Origin: Azoarcus sp. Aa7
GTDB taxonomy: Bacteria; Pseudomonadota; Gammaproteobacteria; Burkholderiales; Rhodocyclaceae
Direction of reading: 5' to 3'
DNA: 64,000 nucleotides
Assembly (NCBI RefSeq): GCF_014822185.1
Contig: NZ_QVLR01000010.1
Location: 41,495-105,494 of the forward strand
Position 1 is the first letter of the stretch, and the number at the start of each line of letters is the position of its first letter. Of this stretch, positions 8,732 to 18,576 are shown piece after piece. The position numbers and the translations under genes were made by a program. The notes under the pieces are model-generated. The model did no database searches, was not told where the DNA came from, and saw nothing but the letters and a program-made list of their open reading frames with translations.

Positions 8732-10621
8732 ATGACCACGTACACCTGGGAGTTCGGCGCCGACGGCAGCGGCCTGCATTTCACCGTCACCTTTGACGGC
8801 AACCAGTTCACGATCGAGAGCCTCGAAGGTTCCTTCGACCTCAACGCACTGTGGTTCTCCGACGGCGACACGCTCAAGGAAGGCGATACCACGCTGATCA
8901 AGTCCGACAACAGTCTGAACTTGAACGGCACCGGAATCGTCTGGGATGACTATCTCAAGGTTTCCAGCACCGGCTTGGGGTCCGAGGGCGAGAACAAGAC
9001 AAGTTTCATCTCGGAGGGCGAGACGCTCGTGATCGACGCGGACGACGCGAATCTGCTCCAGGCGTTTCTCGACGCCCCTGAAAGCTGGACGCTGGGCGTC
9101 CGCGCAACCAGCGTGAATGGTGACGGCAGCATCAAACTGGTCGACAGCGAGCCGACGGTCGAGGAAGACAACCCGTGGGGAGACAATCCGCTGGTACTGG
9201 GGGCTTTCACGGACGGGACGGATGGCGCCGCCGGGAGTGACGGTAGCGACGGGAGCTCAGGCACCCCCGGCAGCGATGGCACCGATGCGACGACCATCGC
9301 GCCCGACGGCAGTAATGGCGGCGTTGGCAGCGACGCCCATGTCTCGGGCAGCGGTTCGTCGCGTGTCAATATCGCGGCCTCCGCGGGCAGCGATGGCGCC
9401 AACGGCTCGGAAGGCGGCAACGGAACCGACGGTGCCGCCGGAACAGACGGAACTGCCGGCGGCAATGGGACCGCCGGTGGCGACGGGCAGGCCGCAGTCG
9501 TCGTCGACCAGTCCGCCGCCTACACGGGCATCCTGATCGACGCATCCACCGGCGAAGTCGTCATCCTCGGCGGCAACGGCGGCACGGGGGGCAACGGCGG
9601 CACAGGCGGCAACGGCGGCGCAGGCGGCGACGGCGGCGACGGTACTGCAGGAGGCGATGGCGGTGATGGCGGAGCCGGCGGCGACGGCATGACTGCTGGC
9701 GGCGGGGTCTTCCAGGACGGCGCCGATGGTGGCGACGGCGGCTACGGCGGCGTCGGCGGTGCTGCGGGCGACGGCGCCGACGGGGGCGACGGCGGCGCAG
9801 GCGGCACCGGTGGAGATGGTGGAGACGGCGGCGCCGCGATCATCAACGGCACCGTGGCGAACGTATTCATCATCGGCGGCAACGCCGTCACCATCCTGGG
9901 CGGACAGGGCAGCGCCGGCGGGTCCGGCGGCGGCGGCGGAACAGGCGGCGCCAGCGGGACAGCCGGCACCGCTGGCACAGGGGGCGACGGCGGCACGGGC
10001 GGCACGGGCGGCGACGGGGTCGGCTCGGGTACCGACGGCGACAGCGGCACGGGCGGTACAGATGGTGCGGACGGCACCACCGGCACCACCGGCACCACCG
10101 GCATCGACGGCAGCACGGGCACGATGGGAGCCGACGGAGCGGACGGCACCGGCTTCTCGCACAGCGTGAATGTCGACGCGAGCGCGCTTACCGGCCATCT
10201 GACGATCTCCGGGTCGAACGAAGCCGACACGATGACGCTCGGCAGCGGCGGCTCGACGGTATATGCGACCCAGGGAAGCGACAGCTACACGCTGGGAAGC
10301 GGAACCGACACATTCGTGTATACGTCGGCAGCTCAATCCGATGGCACGACCTACACTGACCGGTTCATGGGCTTCGATGTCAGCGAGGACTCGCTCGACG
10401 TTTCGACCATCGACGCGAACGCTGCGAATTCGGGTGATGATGCCTTTGGCGGAGTTCTCAACAGCGCCAGCCTGACCGCGCACAGCATCAACTGGTACTA
10501 CGATTCGGGCAGCGATACCACGTTTGTGCAATTCGATACCGACGGCAACACAGGCAACGCAGAGCTCACGCTGCAGCTTGCCGGCAGCGTCTCGCTCAGC
10601 GCCGACGACTTCGTGCTCTAA
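8732..10621 (+). CDS. Large glycine-rich protein, probable type I secretion substrate
   Basis: A 629-residue protein with three parts. Residues 1-150 form a globular beta-rich domain (DLNALWFSDGDT, GIVWDDYLK), seen by recall in other RTX-like exported proteins. Residues about 155-480 are a low-complexity region dominated by GG[DTAN] triplets, interrupted by short valine-rich strands such as AVVVDQSAAYTG. Residues about 485-629 resemble serralysin/RTX C-termini (TFVYTSAAQSDG, DRFMGFDVSEDSLDVS) and end in SADDFVL, typical of non-cleaved type I secretion signals. No Sec signal peptide is visible and no exporter is encoded in the window. ATG at 8732 follows a GGGAGA ribosome site. Function unknown; surface or biofilm matrix protein is plausible. 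Confidence 0.82.
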   Translation: MTTYTWEFGADGSGLHFTVTFDGNQFTIESLEGSFDLNALWFSDGDTLKEGDTTLIKSDNSLNLNGTGIVWDDYLKVSSTGLGSEGENKTSFISEGETLVIDADDANLLQAFLDAPESWTLGVRATSVNGDGSIKLVDSEPTVEEDNPWGDNPLVLGAFTDGTDGAAGSDGSDGSSGTPGSDGTDATTIAPDGSNGGVGSDAHVSGSGSSRVNIAASAGSDGANGSEGGNGTDGAAGTDGTAGGNGTAGGDGQAAVVVDQSAAYTGILIDASTGEVVILGGNGGTGGNGGTGGNGGAGGDGGDGTAGGDGGDGGAGGDGMTAGGGVFQDGADGGDGGYGGVGGAAGDGADGGDGGAGGTGGDGGDGGAAIINGTVANVFIIGGNAVTILGGQGSAGGSGGGGGTGGASGTAGTAGTGGDGGTGGTGGDGVGSGTDGDSGTGGTDGADGTTGTTGTTGIDGSTGTMGADGADGTGFSHSVNVDASALTGHLTISGSNEADTMTLGSGGSTVYATQGSDSYTLGSGTDTFVYTSAAQSDGTTYTDRFMGFDVSEDSLDVSTIDANAANSGDDAFGGVLNSASLTAHSINWYYDSGSDTTFVQFDTDGNTGNAELTLQLAGSVSLSADDFVL

Positions 10622-10637
10622 GTCGCTTCCGGCGGGC

Positions 10638-10676
10638 GGCACACCGGCGCAGGCAAGCCGCCTGCGCCGGTGTGCC
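10638..10676. terminator. Bidirectional terminator between convergent genes
   Basis: A perfect 16-bp stem (10638-10653 with 10661-10676, starting GGCACACCGG) separates the glycine-rich protein gene from the convergent P460-type cytochrome gene. The T-run is weak on both strands, so stem strength is the main evidence. Confidence 0.65.
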
Positions 10677-10696
10677 TTCGAATTGTGAATCTCTCG

Positions 10697-11191
10697 CTAC
10701 GGCAACTCCGCCGGATGCGTGAACACGAAGTCCCTGTCCTTCACCGGTTGGTGGCAGCCGAAACACTCCTGCACGAAGTTCGCGTCGGTCCCGTAAGGCT
10801 TCTGCGCCTTGCCGAGCCAGCGCGCGAAACCCCAACCGCCCGTCGCAGCATACTTGGAGCTGTCCTTGACCATGAACTCGGCATGGACGAAATCGCCCGG
10901 CGCGAGTGCCGTGTCCCAGCGATCGTGCTTGACCGCCTTCCACACCAGCTTGCCGAGGATCGCGCCGTCGGGCCACGGGTTGGTGCGCCCCTCACGCGCG
11001 GCCTTCACGGCCGCCTCGTTGCCGAGTACCGCGCGCAGCGTATTGTTGTCGGAGCGATGGTGAACGGACAGCACCTGCCACTGGCGATAGCCTTCGGGCA
11101 GGGCAATGCCGTTCGGGGCGGGCTCAACGGCAAAAGCGGAAGTCGCGGCGCAAAGCAGGGCGCCAGCCAATGAAGGGAATCGTCTGCTCAT
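10697..11191 (-). CDS. Cytochrome P460-like c-type haem protein
   Basis: Exported 164-residue protein: an N-terminal Sec signal (about 1-23, ending SAFA-V), a P460-like fold (LPEGYRQWQVLSVHHRSDN, then WPDGAILGKLVWK) and a C-terminal CFGCH haem-attachment motif about 20 residues from the end. Cytochromes P460 oxidise hydroxylamine or reactive nitrogen species. Whether this one carries the lysine cross-link that defines P460 haem cannot be told from sequence. The internal ATG at 11191 gives a clean signal peptide. Confidence 0.75.
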   Translation of the reverse strand: MSRRFPSLAGALLCAATSAFAVEPAPNGIALPEGYRQWQVLSVHHRSDNNTLRAVLGNEAAVKAAREGRTNPWPDGAILGKLVWKAVKHDRWDTALAPGDFVHAEFMVKDSSKYAATGGWGFARWLGKAQKPYGTDANFVQECFGCHQPVKDRDFVFTHPAELP

Positions 11192-11293
11192 GGAAAATCC
11201 TCGTTGTCGGGGAAGGACGTGCTCGCAGGCGCGACGCACGTTCAAGTCAAACAGCCGACTAGCGCGAATTGTTCCAGGCAGGGGAAAAAAGAA

Positions 11294-11554
11294 TCAGCGG
11301 CGGCGCCGCTGCTGCGGATTCACCGGACCACGACCTTCGATGTGGCGGAAGGTGATTCGCCCCTTGCTCAGGTCGTAGGGCGACAGTTCCAGCGAAACCT
11401 TGTCTCCGCACAGGATGCGGATGTGGTGCTTGCGCATCTTGCCGGCAGAGTACGCAACGAGATTGTGACCATTGTCCAGCGTCACACGGAATCGGGCATC
11501 AGGCAGCACTTCGACCACCACTCCACCCATTTCGATCAGTTCTTCCTTGGCGAT
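11294..11554 (-). CDS. infA: Translation initiation factor IF-1, with apparent AUC start codon
   Basis: S1/OB-fold protein that binds the ribosomal A site during initiation. Conserved sequence covers [19 protein letters not shown] and [12 protein letters not shown]. The standard IF-1 N-terminus (M)[10 protein letters not shown] is encoded in frame, but the codon at the initiator position (11554-11552) is ATC, not ATG. A GGAG ribosome site lies eight bases upstream. The first in-frame ATG (11530) would remove eight conserved residues, giving 78 instead of 86. I infer AUC initiation, comparable to the AUU start of E. coli infC. A sequencing error is the main alternative. Confidence 0.88.
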   Translation of the reverse strand: MAKEELIEMGGVVVEVLPDARFRVTLDNGHNLVAYSAGKMRKHHIRILCGDKVSLELSPYDLSKGRITFRHIEGRGPVNPQQRRRR

Positions 11555-11577
11555 GACGTTTTCTCCTGGGAAAGGCG

Positions 11578-11611
11578 AAAAAAGAAAAGGCCGGGCTTGT
11601 GCCAGGCCTTT
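11578..11611 (-). terminator. Terminator between the cold-shock gene and infA
   Basis: Read on the minus strand: stem AAAGGCC-T-GGC, loop ACAA, GCC-C-GGCCTTT, then TCTTTTTT. It ends transcription from the upstream cold-shock gene about 25 bases before the infA start, so infA would need its own promoter or read-through. Confidence 0.82.
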
Positions 11612-11694
11612 CGGGGATGCGTTCCGGAACGGGTTCCGGTTACCGGCCCCGCCAGGGACCGGAGGCGCGGCACTGCTGCCGCGCCGGCGCGGGC

Positions 11695-11901
11695 TTAGTC
11701 AGCCGCGCGGATGTTCGACGCCTGCTGACCCTTGGGGCCGGTCGTCACGTCGAACGTGACGCGCTGGCCTTCGGCCAGGGTCTTGAAACCCGAACCCTGG
11801 ATCGCGGAGAAATGCGCGAACAGATCGTCACCGCCGTTTTCCGGGGTGATGAAGCCGAAGCCCTTGGAGTCGTTGAACCACTTCACGGTACCATTTGCCA
11901 T
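11695..11901 (-). CDS. Cold-shock protein (CspA family)
   Basis: RNA chaperone of 68 residues with a single OB fold. RNP1 (KGFGFITP) and RNP2 (LFAHFSAI) are both present, and the N-terminus [11 protein letters not shown] is canonical. ATG at 11901. The AT-rich upstream segment suggests the long leader common for csp genes. A strong terminator follows the gene before infA. Confidence 0.95.
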   Translation of the reverse strand: MANGTVKWFNDSKGFGFITPENGGDDLFAHFSAIQGSGFKTLAEGQRVTFDVTTGPKGQQASNIRAAD

Positions 11902-12267
11902 GTCTTGAATTTCCTGAAAATAAATTGAATTGCCCTAAGGCGAGGGCGAATGTCAAGACGGCAGGGTGAAGAGGTGAGGAATACCGCAGATACAGCAGAT
12001 ACCGGACCAAACAACAACTGTGCTACTTGAAAATCGCTGCTGCGCACTGTGGACTGCATTGGCCCACATTGCAACAAAAAAATTTACTTACACCTTCGCG
12101 GCACCACGAAAAGCGTCGCAGCCTTGCGAAGGGGAACCGATATAACGAGCGCCGTCAATCGCGCCAGAACGCCGGGCGCAGAGCCGCGACGCGACGCGAG
12201 CCCTGAACCGCGACGCCCCCGGATGCTCTAATATCCGGTCTTGCACCTCCACTCCGGATTTACCCCC
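11902..12267. other. Divergent regulatory region between the csp gene and a lipoprotein gene
   Basis: 366 bases without a gene. The half nearest the cold-shock gene is AT-rich for this genome and contains minus-strand TTGACA at 11956-11951, though a good -10 at the right spacing is not obvious. On the plus strand, TAATAT near 12229-12235 may be the -10 for the lipoprotein gene. Short repeats of TATCTGC occur on the minus strand around 11980-12005, meaning unknown. Confidence 0.4.
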
Positions 12268-12783
12268 ATGTTGCATCTCGCGCGTCGCGCCCATGTGCTG
12301 TTGCTGTCCGGGCTGCTGCTCGCCGGCTGCGCGTCCGCGCCGCCTCCCGCCTATCGCAGCGAGACCTTCGCCGCCGAATCGCCCTTCGTCACGTGGAGCA
12401 CGCGCGACCCCGACGCGGCCTGCGAGGTCGGCAAGCGCGCGCTGCTGAGCCAGGGCTACCAGGTCGACGCATCGAACGCGACGCGCATCCGCGGCGAGAA
12501 GTTCTTCCTGCCGAAGACCGACTACGGGATGACGCTCAACATCACGCTGGTGTGCCTGCCGAGCAACGTCGGCACCGCGATCTACGCGAACGCGCTGCAG
12601 ACGCGCTACGAGCTGAAGTCCGCCGCGACCAGCGCGGGCGTCGGCGTCGCGGGCATCGGCTCGATCTCCCTGCCGTGGACCGCCGACAAGGAGGCGCTGG
12701 TCAAGGTCGGCGAGGAAACCATCTCGGATCCGGATTTCTACAAGCGGCTCTTCGGCCTGATCGATTCGCTGCAGGGCAGCTGA
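12268..12783 (+). CDS. DUF2242-type lipoprotein
   Basis: Predicted outer-membrane or periplasmic lipoprotein of 171 residues. The signal peptide ends in a clear lipobox, LLLAGC (Cys at about 22). The mature part includes FLPKTDYGMTLNITLVC and matches by recall the beta-proteobacterial DUF2242 family; function unknown. ATG at 12268 is preferred over a TTG 27 bases upstream because it places the hydrophobic core correctly. Confidence 0.72.
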   Translation: MLHLARRAHVLLLSGLLLAGCASAPPPAYRSETFAAESPFVTWSTRDPDAACEVGKRALLSQGYQVDASNATRIRGEKFFLPKTDYGMTLNITLVCLPSNVGTAIYANALQTRYELKSAATSAGVGVAGIGSISLPWTADKEALVKVGEETISDPDFYKRLFGLIDSLQGS

Positions 12784-12828
12784 TCCGCGTTGCCGCCGGT
12801 GCCTTGCGGCATCCGGGAACTCCTACGC

Positions 12829-12834
12829 TATAAT
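12829..12834 (+). promoter_or_regulatory. -10 box of the ahcY promoter
   Basis: Perfect TATAAT about ten bases before the SAH riboswitch. The only -35-like element is TTGCGG at 12804-12809 with a long 19-base spacer, so the -35 is weak. The transcript would start almost at the 5' edge of the aptamer. Confidence 0.6.
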
Positions 12835-12843
12835 CGGGGCTTG

Positions 12844-12936
12844 CCGAGGAGCGCTGCGAGACTTTCGTCCCAGGCTCGGCTTTCCGGAACTGCGCTCACC
12901 TTAACCCGTGCCGGGCACGGGGTGACGAGGTGAGCT
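12844..12936 (+). promoter_or_regulatory. SAH riboswitch controlling ahcY-metF
   Basis: Matches the S-adenosylhomocysteine aptamer. CCGAG (12844-12848) pairs with CTCGG (12875-12879). The conserved GAGCGCTGC follows, and a pseudoknot joins GAGCGC (12849-12854) to GCGCTC (12892-12897). Downstream, GGTGAGC (about 12930-12936) can instead pair with GCTCACC (12894-12900), which overlaps the pseudoknot strand. This gives a plausible on/off switch. In known members SAH binding turns on ahcY, removing the toxic product. Confidence 0.92.
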
Positions 12937-12978
12937 CACCCGCAACACCCCTTCCCGGCCACACGTTCAGGAGTTCAC

Positions 12979-14406
<1,428 letters not shown>

Positions 14407-14418
14407 CCGGAGCGAGCC

Positions 14419-15252
14419 ATGGCCAAACCTGAAATTTCGATCGAGTTCTTCCCGCCGCAGACGTCCGAGGGCGACGAAAAGCTGCGCGCGACGCGCGACA
14501 AGCTCGCGCGCCTGAAGCCCGCCTTCTTCTCGGTGACCTACGGCGCCGGCGGCTCGACGCGCGAGCGCACCTTCGCGACGGTCAAGGACATCGCCGCGCA
14601 GGGCTTCGAGGCCGCTCCGCATTTGTCGTGCATCGGTTCGACGCGCGCCGGCATCCGCGAGATCCTCGCCGACTACACGGCCGCCGGCATCCGGCGCATC
14701 GTCGCGCTGCGCGGCGACCTGCCCTCCGGCGTGGGCGACCCCGGAGAGTTCCGCTACGCGAACGAACTGGTGGAATTCATCCGTGCCGAGACCGGCGACC
14801 GCTTCCGCATCGAGGTCGCGGCCTACCCGGAGTGGCACCCGCAGGCAAGAAGCCCGCAGGACGATCTGCAGGCCTTCAAGCGCAAGGTCGATGCCGGCGC
14901 AAACTCCGCGATCACGCAGTATTTCTACAACGCGGAAGCCTACCTGCACTACGTCGATGCGGTGCGCGCGATGGGTCTGGACACGCCCATCGTGCCCGGG
15001 ATCATGCCGATCGTGAGCTTCTACAAGCTCGCGCGCTTCTCCGACGCGTGCGGCGCCGAGATCCCGCGCTGGATGCGGAGGAAATTCGAGTCCTACGGCG
15101 ACGACACTGAGTCGATCCGCGCCTTCGGTCTCGACGTGGTGACCGCGCTGTGCGAGCGCCTGCTCGCGAACGGCGCGCCCGGCCTGCACTTCTACAGCAT
15201 GAACCAGTCCGGCCTCACGACGGCCATCTGCGAGCGCCTCAAGCTCGTCTGA
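14419..15252 (+). CDS. metF: Methylenetetrahydrofolate reductase
   Basis: FAD-dependent reduction of 5,10-methylene- to 5-methyl-tetrahydrofolate, the methyl donor for methionine synthesis. 277 residues. The N-terminus ISIEFFPPQTSEGDEKL carries the catalytic Glu, and LRGDLPSG and the FAD-site region ITQYFYNAEAY are visible. Starts 12 bases after ahcY behind a GGAGCGAGCC ribosome site; operon partner of ahcY in remethylation of homocysteine. Confidence 0.96.
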   Translation: MAKPEISIEFFPPQTSEGDEKLRATRDKLARLKPAFFSVTYGAGGSTRERTFATVKDIAAQGFEAAPHLSCIGSTRAGIREILADYTAAGIRRIVALRGDLPSGVGDPGEFRYANELVEFIRAETGDRFRIEVAAYPEWHPQARSPQDDLQAFKRKVDAGANSAITQYFYNAEAYLHYVDAVRAMGLDTPIVPGIMPIVSFYKLARFSDACGAEIPRWMRRKFESYGDDTESIRAFGLDVVTALCERLLANGAPGLHFYSMNQSGLTTAICERLKLV

Positions 15253-15256
15253 AACT

Positions 15257-15288
15257 ACGGGCACCTCCGCTTGGGCGGGGGTGCCCGT
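15257..15288. terminator. Bidirectional terminator after metF
   Basis: ACGGGCACC (15257-15265) pairs with GGTGCCCGT (15280-15288), with an additional inner stem. It sits between convergent metF and the chemoreceptor gene. The T-tract is poor. Confidence 0.6.
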
Positions 15289-15306
15289 GTTCGCGCGCGG
15301 TGAGCC

Positions 15307-16410
15307 TCAGCTCGAGCGTGCGCTTACCCCGTTCGCGATGTCCTGCAGGCAGTCCAGCACTTCCATGCTCGCGGCCTCCATCGCCGCGATGTCCTGCAAC
15401 CCGGACTGACTGTCGCCCGACAGCAGGCGTTCGAGACCGCGCCGGCCGCTCTCATGCACGCGCGCGTGCGGCGCTTCCAGCCTGCGGTAGGCCGGCGAGG
15501 ATGCGAAGCGCTTGCCCGGCCCCTCGTAATACCACTGCCCGAGCCGGCACTTGTGATGGCTGGAGAACTCGTCGGGACGCTTGGCGGAATTGCCCGACGC
15601 GGCCTTGTAGACCTCCATCTTGAAGATCAGGTGGTCGAGCTTGGCCAGTTCGACGAAGCTGCGCACAGCCGCCCCTTCCATCATGTCCCCCATCTCGCGC
15701 GACAGCCCGAACAGTTCGGTCATGCTCCCGCGCGCGCTGCGCCCGTCTCCGGCCGCTTCCGAGGCCTTGCCGGCGAGCGTCTGGATCATCGCCTGCGTCT
15801 GTCCCGTCTCGCCCTGGATGGCGCCGACCAGCTCCGAAATCTCGTTCGTCGCCGCCGCGGTACGCTCCGCGAGCTTGCGCACCTCATCGGCGACCACCGC
15901 GAAGCCGCGCCCCTGCTCGCCTGCGCGGGCGGCCTCGATGGCCGCGTTGAGCGCGAGCAGGTTGGTCTGGTCCGCGATCTCGCGGATCAGGCGCACGATC
16001 CCGTCGATCTGTCCCGCACGCTGATTGAGCTGATGCACGGAATCGACCGTGCCGCGCGTTTCCTCCGCCAGGCCGTCGAGGCTCGTCGAGATGCGCTCGA
16101 TAGCCGATGCGCTGTCGCTCGCCGACTGCGTCGAACGCTGGGCGACGTCATGCTGCTGCTTGAGCCCGTCGGCCAGTTGGCTGAACGTTCCCTGCACCGA
16201 AACCAGCGACTCGCCGTAGGTCCTGAGGTTTCCGAACAGCGCGTCGAGCATCGCCGTGCGCCGCGCCGCTGCCTCCATCTCGCTGCGCTGCCGCGCAAGC
16301 TGCTCCTCGAGCGCGGCCGAACGCGCGCGCTCGCGTTCCAGCGCCTCCTTGCTCGCTGCGAGCTCCTGCCGCAAGGCCGCGAGCTCGGCACCGCTGCCAA
16401 ACCATCCCAT
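15307..16410 (-). CDS. Soluble methyl-accepting chemoreceptor with CZB zinc-binding domain
   Basis: Cytoplasmic chemotaxis transducer of 367 residues with no membrane helix. It has an N-terminal coiled coil (about 8-50) and a signalling domain whose tip carries the hallmark [20 protein letters not shown] (split here by position about 145-165). The C-terminal CZB domain has its His and Cys zinc ligands in [16 protein letters not shown] and HARVHE. CZB receptors sense zinc or zinc-linked oxidants such as HOCl in studied cases; the ligand here is unknown. No che genes are adjacent. Confidence 0.9.
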   Translation of the reverse strand: MGWFGSGAELAALRQELAASKEALERERARSAALEEQLARQRSEMEAAARRTAMLDALFGNLRTYGESLVSVQGTFSQLADGLKQQHDVAQRSTQSASDSASAIERISTSLDGLAEETRGTVDSVHQLNQRAGQIDGIVRLIREIADQTNLLALNAAIEAARAGEQGRGFAVVADEVRKLAERTAAATNEISELVGAIQGETGQTQAMIQTLAGKASEAAGDGRSARGSMTELFGLSREMGDMMEGAAVRSFVELAKLDHLIFKMEVYKAASGNSAKRPDEFSSHHKCRLGQWYYEGPGKRFASSPAYRRLEAPHARVHESGRRGLERLLSGDSQSGLQDIAAMEAASMEVLDCLQDIANGVSARSS

Positions 16411-16760
16411 TTTTCCTCTCCCAACGCATCATTCATCAGGAACCCGGCGCCGGGCCGGCGCCGGGGATCCCTTCCAGTCGACATATCGGCATGAAACGTA
16501 TGCCATTTAGTCTAAATCGATTTTCTTATACAAATTCCGGTATTCGCCCGCCGGGGCGCTCCGGGCAAAGCACGAAAGCGCCCCGCCGAAGCGGCCGGAC
16601 GTCGTTGACGAGGCCCCAGCTACGACTATATATGTAGAGTGAGACGCAATCTCACCAACCCCGACAGGGCGGCATCCGCAGCCTCCGGCTCACCTTTCCG
16701 GTCGAAGCGATCGTCTGCATCCGCCCGCCCCAGGCCAACCCGCAAACAAGGAGAACAGCC
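16411..16760. other. Regulatory region between the chemoreceptor and the DUF1326 gene
   Basis: 350 bases with no credible gene. An AT-rich patch at about 16500-16540 probably contains the chemoreceptor promoter on the minus strand. A GGGGCGCT/AGCGCCCC inverted repeat (about 16554-16582) could be a stem. The plus-strand promoter is listed separately. Confidence 0.5.
16605..16632 (+). promoter_or_regulatory. Sigma-70 promoter for the DUF1326-DUF2182 pair
   Basis: TTGACG (16605-16610), a 16-base spacer and TATATA (16627-16632). It predicts a leader of about 120 nt before the ATG at 16761. Confidence 0.7.
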
Positions 16761-17363
16761 ATGGCCTACCGGATCGAAGGACGACTGCTGGAAGTCTGTA
16801 CCTGCAAGGCGATCTGTCCGTGCTGGATCGGCGACGATCCCGACGGCGGCACGTGCGAGGGCACGCTCGCGTGGCACATCGACAAGGGCGAGGTCGGCGG
16901 CACCGACGTGTCGGGGCTCACCTTCGGCATGCTGGCGCACATCCCCGGCAACGTGCTGAAGGGCAACTGGCGCGCCCTCGCCTTCGTCGACGAGCGCGCA
17001 ACCCCGGCGCAGGAAGAAGCGCTGCTCTCGGTGTTCACCGGCAAGCTCGGCGGGCCGGTCGCGGACCTGGCACAACTGGTCGGCGAGGTGGTCGGGGTGG
17101 AACGCGTCGCGATCGAGTTCGACGTCAAGGAAGGCTCCGGGCGACTGCGCATCGGCAACACCGTCGCAGCCGACCTCGAATGCGCGCGCGGCCCCGACCA
17201 GCGCCCGACCGTAATGAGCGACACGATCTTCTCGACGATTCCCGGCTCGCCCGCCTACATCGGCCGCGCACCGCTTTACCGCGCGCAGTCGGAGCCTCTC
17301 GGCATCAACGTCAACCTGAGCGGCTACAACTCGGTGCAGGGCGCGTTCTGCTTCCAGGCCTAG
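16761..17363 (+). CDS. DUF1326 family protein
   Basis: Protein of 200 residues matching DUF1326 by recall. The N-terminal cysteines in EVCTCKAICPCWIG and a later TCEGTLAW suggest metal or redox binding, but no function is established. No signal peptide. ATG at 16761 follows AAGGAGAACAGCC. It is followed after 30 bases by a DUF2182 membrane protein; these two families commonly occur side by side, suggesting a joint role. Confidence 0.82.
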   Translation: MAYRIEGRLLEVCTCKAICPCWIGDDPDGGTCEGTLAWHIDKGEVGGTDVSGLTFGMLAHIPGNVLKGNWRALAFVDERATPAQEEALLSVFTGKLGGPVADLAQLVGEVVGVERVAIEFDVKEGSGRLRIGNTVAADLECARGPDQRPTVMSDTIFSTIPGSPAYIGRAPLYRAQSEPLGINVNLSGYNSVQGAFCFQA

Positions 17364-17393
17364 CGCCCGGCAACCGCCCGCCTTACCGAGTCC

Positions 17394-18191
17394 ATGGCCG
17401 CGGCGCAAGCTCCGCTGCACGCGATTTCCCGGCGCGACACGTTCGCCGTCGCGCTGGGAGCGCTGGTGCTCGCGGCATGGGTCGCCCTGTGGCTGTGGGA
17501 GCGTTCGCCCTACGGGCGCTACCTCAACCATGCCGAACTCGGCGGTCTCGCGCACGCCGCGACGGCCGATGCGGTGCTGGCGCAGTCGGCCCTGTACGTC
17601 GGCGGCTGGCTGCTGATGACGATCGCGATGATGCTGCCGACGACACTGCCGCTGCTCGACGCCTTCCGCCGCATGACCGCGCTGCGCGACGATCGCCGCA
17701 GCCTGCTCGCGCTCGTGATCGCCAGCTACCTTGGCGTATGGCTCGTGGCCGGCGCAGCGATGCATCTGTTCGATTTCGGCCTGCACGAGGCCTTCGAGCA
17801 CCTCGCCTGGCTGCAGGCCAACCCATGGGTGTTCGGCGCCGCGCCGCTGTTGCTGGCCGGCGCCTTCCAGTTCTCGGACCTCAAGCACCGCTGCCTCGAG
17901 CGTTGTCGTGCGCCGGTCGGTTTCGTCATCCAGCACTGGCGCGGCGGCAGCCCCGCGCTCCAGTCGCTGGCGATCGGCGCACACCACGGCCTGTTCTGCG
18001 TCGGCTGCTGCTGGGCGCTGATGCTGCTGATGTTCGCGGTCGGCACCGGCAGCATCGGCTGGATGCTCGCGCTCGGCGCGGTGATGGCGATCGAGAAGAA
18101 CCTCAGCTGGGGACGCCGCCTCAGCGCGCCGCTGGGCGTCGCGCTGCTGCTGTGGGGCGGCGCGATCGCCCTCCCGCAGCTCCTTGCCTGA
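17394..18191 (+). CDS. DUF2182 integral membrane protein
   Basis: Predicted metal-binding membrane protein of 265 residues with about seven hydrophobic segments. Conserved features include the MMLPTTLPLLDAF motif (about 78-90), SDLKHRCLERCRAP, and the Cys/His-rich HHGLFCVGCCWALM motif (about 198-211). Probably acts with the preceding DUF1326 protein in the inner membrane. Transported or bound ligand unknown. Confidence 0.82.
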   Translation: MAAAQAPLHAISRRDTFAVALGALVLAAWVALWLWERSPYGRYLNHAELGGLAHAATADAVLAQSALYVGGWLLMTIAMMLPTTLPLLDAFRRMTALRDDRRSLLALVIASYLGVWLVAGAAMHLFDFGLHEAFEHLAWLQANPWVFGAAPLLLAGAFQFSDLKHRCLERCRAPVGFVIQHWRGGSPALQSLAIGAHHGLFCVGCCWALMLLMFAVGTGSIGWMLALGAVMAIEKNLSWGRRLSAPLGVALLLWGGAIALPQLLA

Positions 18192-18206
18192 CCGTCGGAC
18201 GGCCGC

Positions 18207-18503
18207 TCACCCCATGCCGTGACGGCGCATCCATGTACGGAAGTCCTGGCTGGCCGCGGCGCCGCGCAGGCGCCCGAGATGCAGCACGAGGTTCTCGACC
18301 ATCGTGTGCGCCGCGATCGCGGCCATGACCTCGAGGCGCTCCTCGGCGCCCATGCCGTGTTCGGCGAGCCTGTGGTCGATATCGCAGAAATGGCGCGCCA
18401 TGAGGCTGCGCGCCTCCTGCTCGCCGATGGCGAGTTCCCCGAAATCGATGTGATCCTCGGCTTCGATCTCGGCGATCAGTGACTCGACGGATTCTGGCGT
18501 CAT
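18207..18503 (-). CDS. Small conserved hypothetical protein
   Basis: A 98-residue acidic, largely helical protein rich in His and Glu (MARHFCDIDHRLAEHGM), with no signal peptide or membrane helix. ATG at 18503 is preferred over a longer frame because it starts the regular helical part. Convergent with the DUF2182 gene, 15 bases away. I do not recognise the family. Confidence 0.55.
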   Translation of the reverse strand: MTPESVESLIAEIEAEDHIDFGELAIGEQEARSLMARHFCDIDHRLAEHGMGAEERLEVMAAIAAHTMVENLVLHLGRLRGAAASQDFRTWMRRHGMG

Positions 18504-18576
18504 GGCTGGACCTCGCGCGGACGGTGACATGCGCTTGGACAGCCGCCGTTCGCAGCGAGTTGCCTCGAACCTGCCG

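Noticed and set aside
9540..10160. Short-period repeats that could be taken for a CRISPR array or minisatellite
   Set aside because: They are degenerate Gly-codon triplets within one continuous coding frame, with no fixed repeat and spacer lengths.
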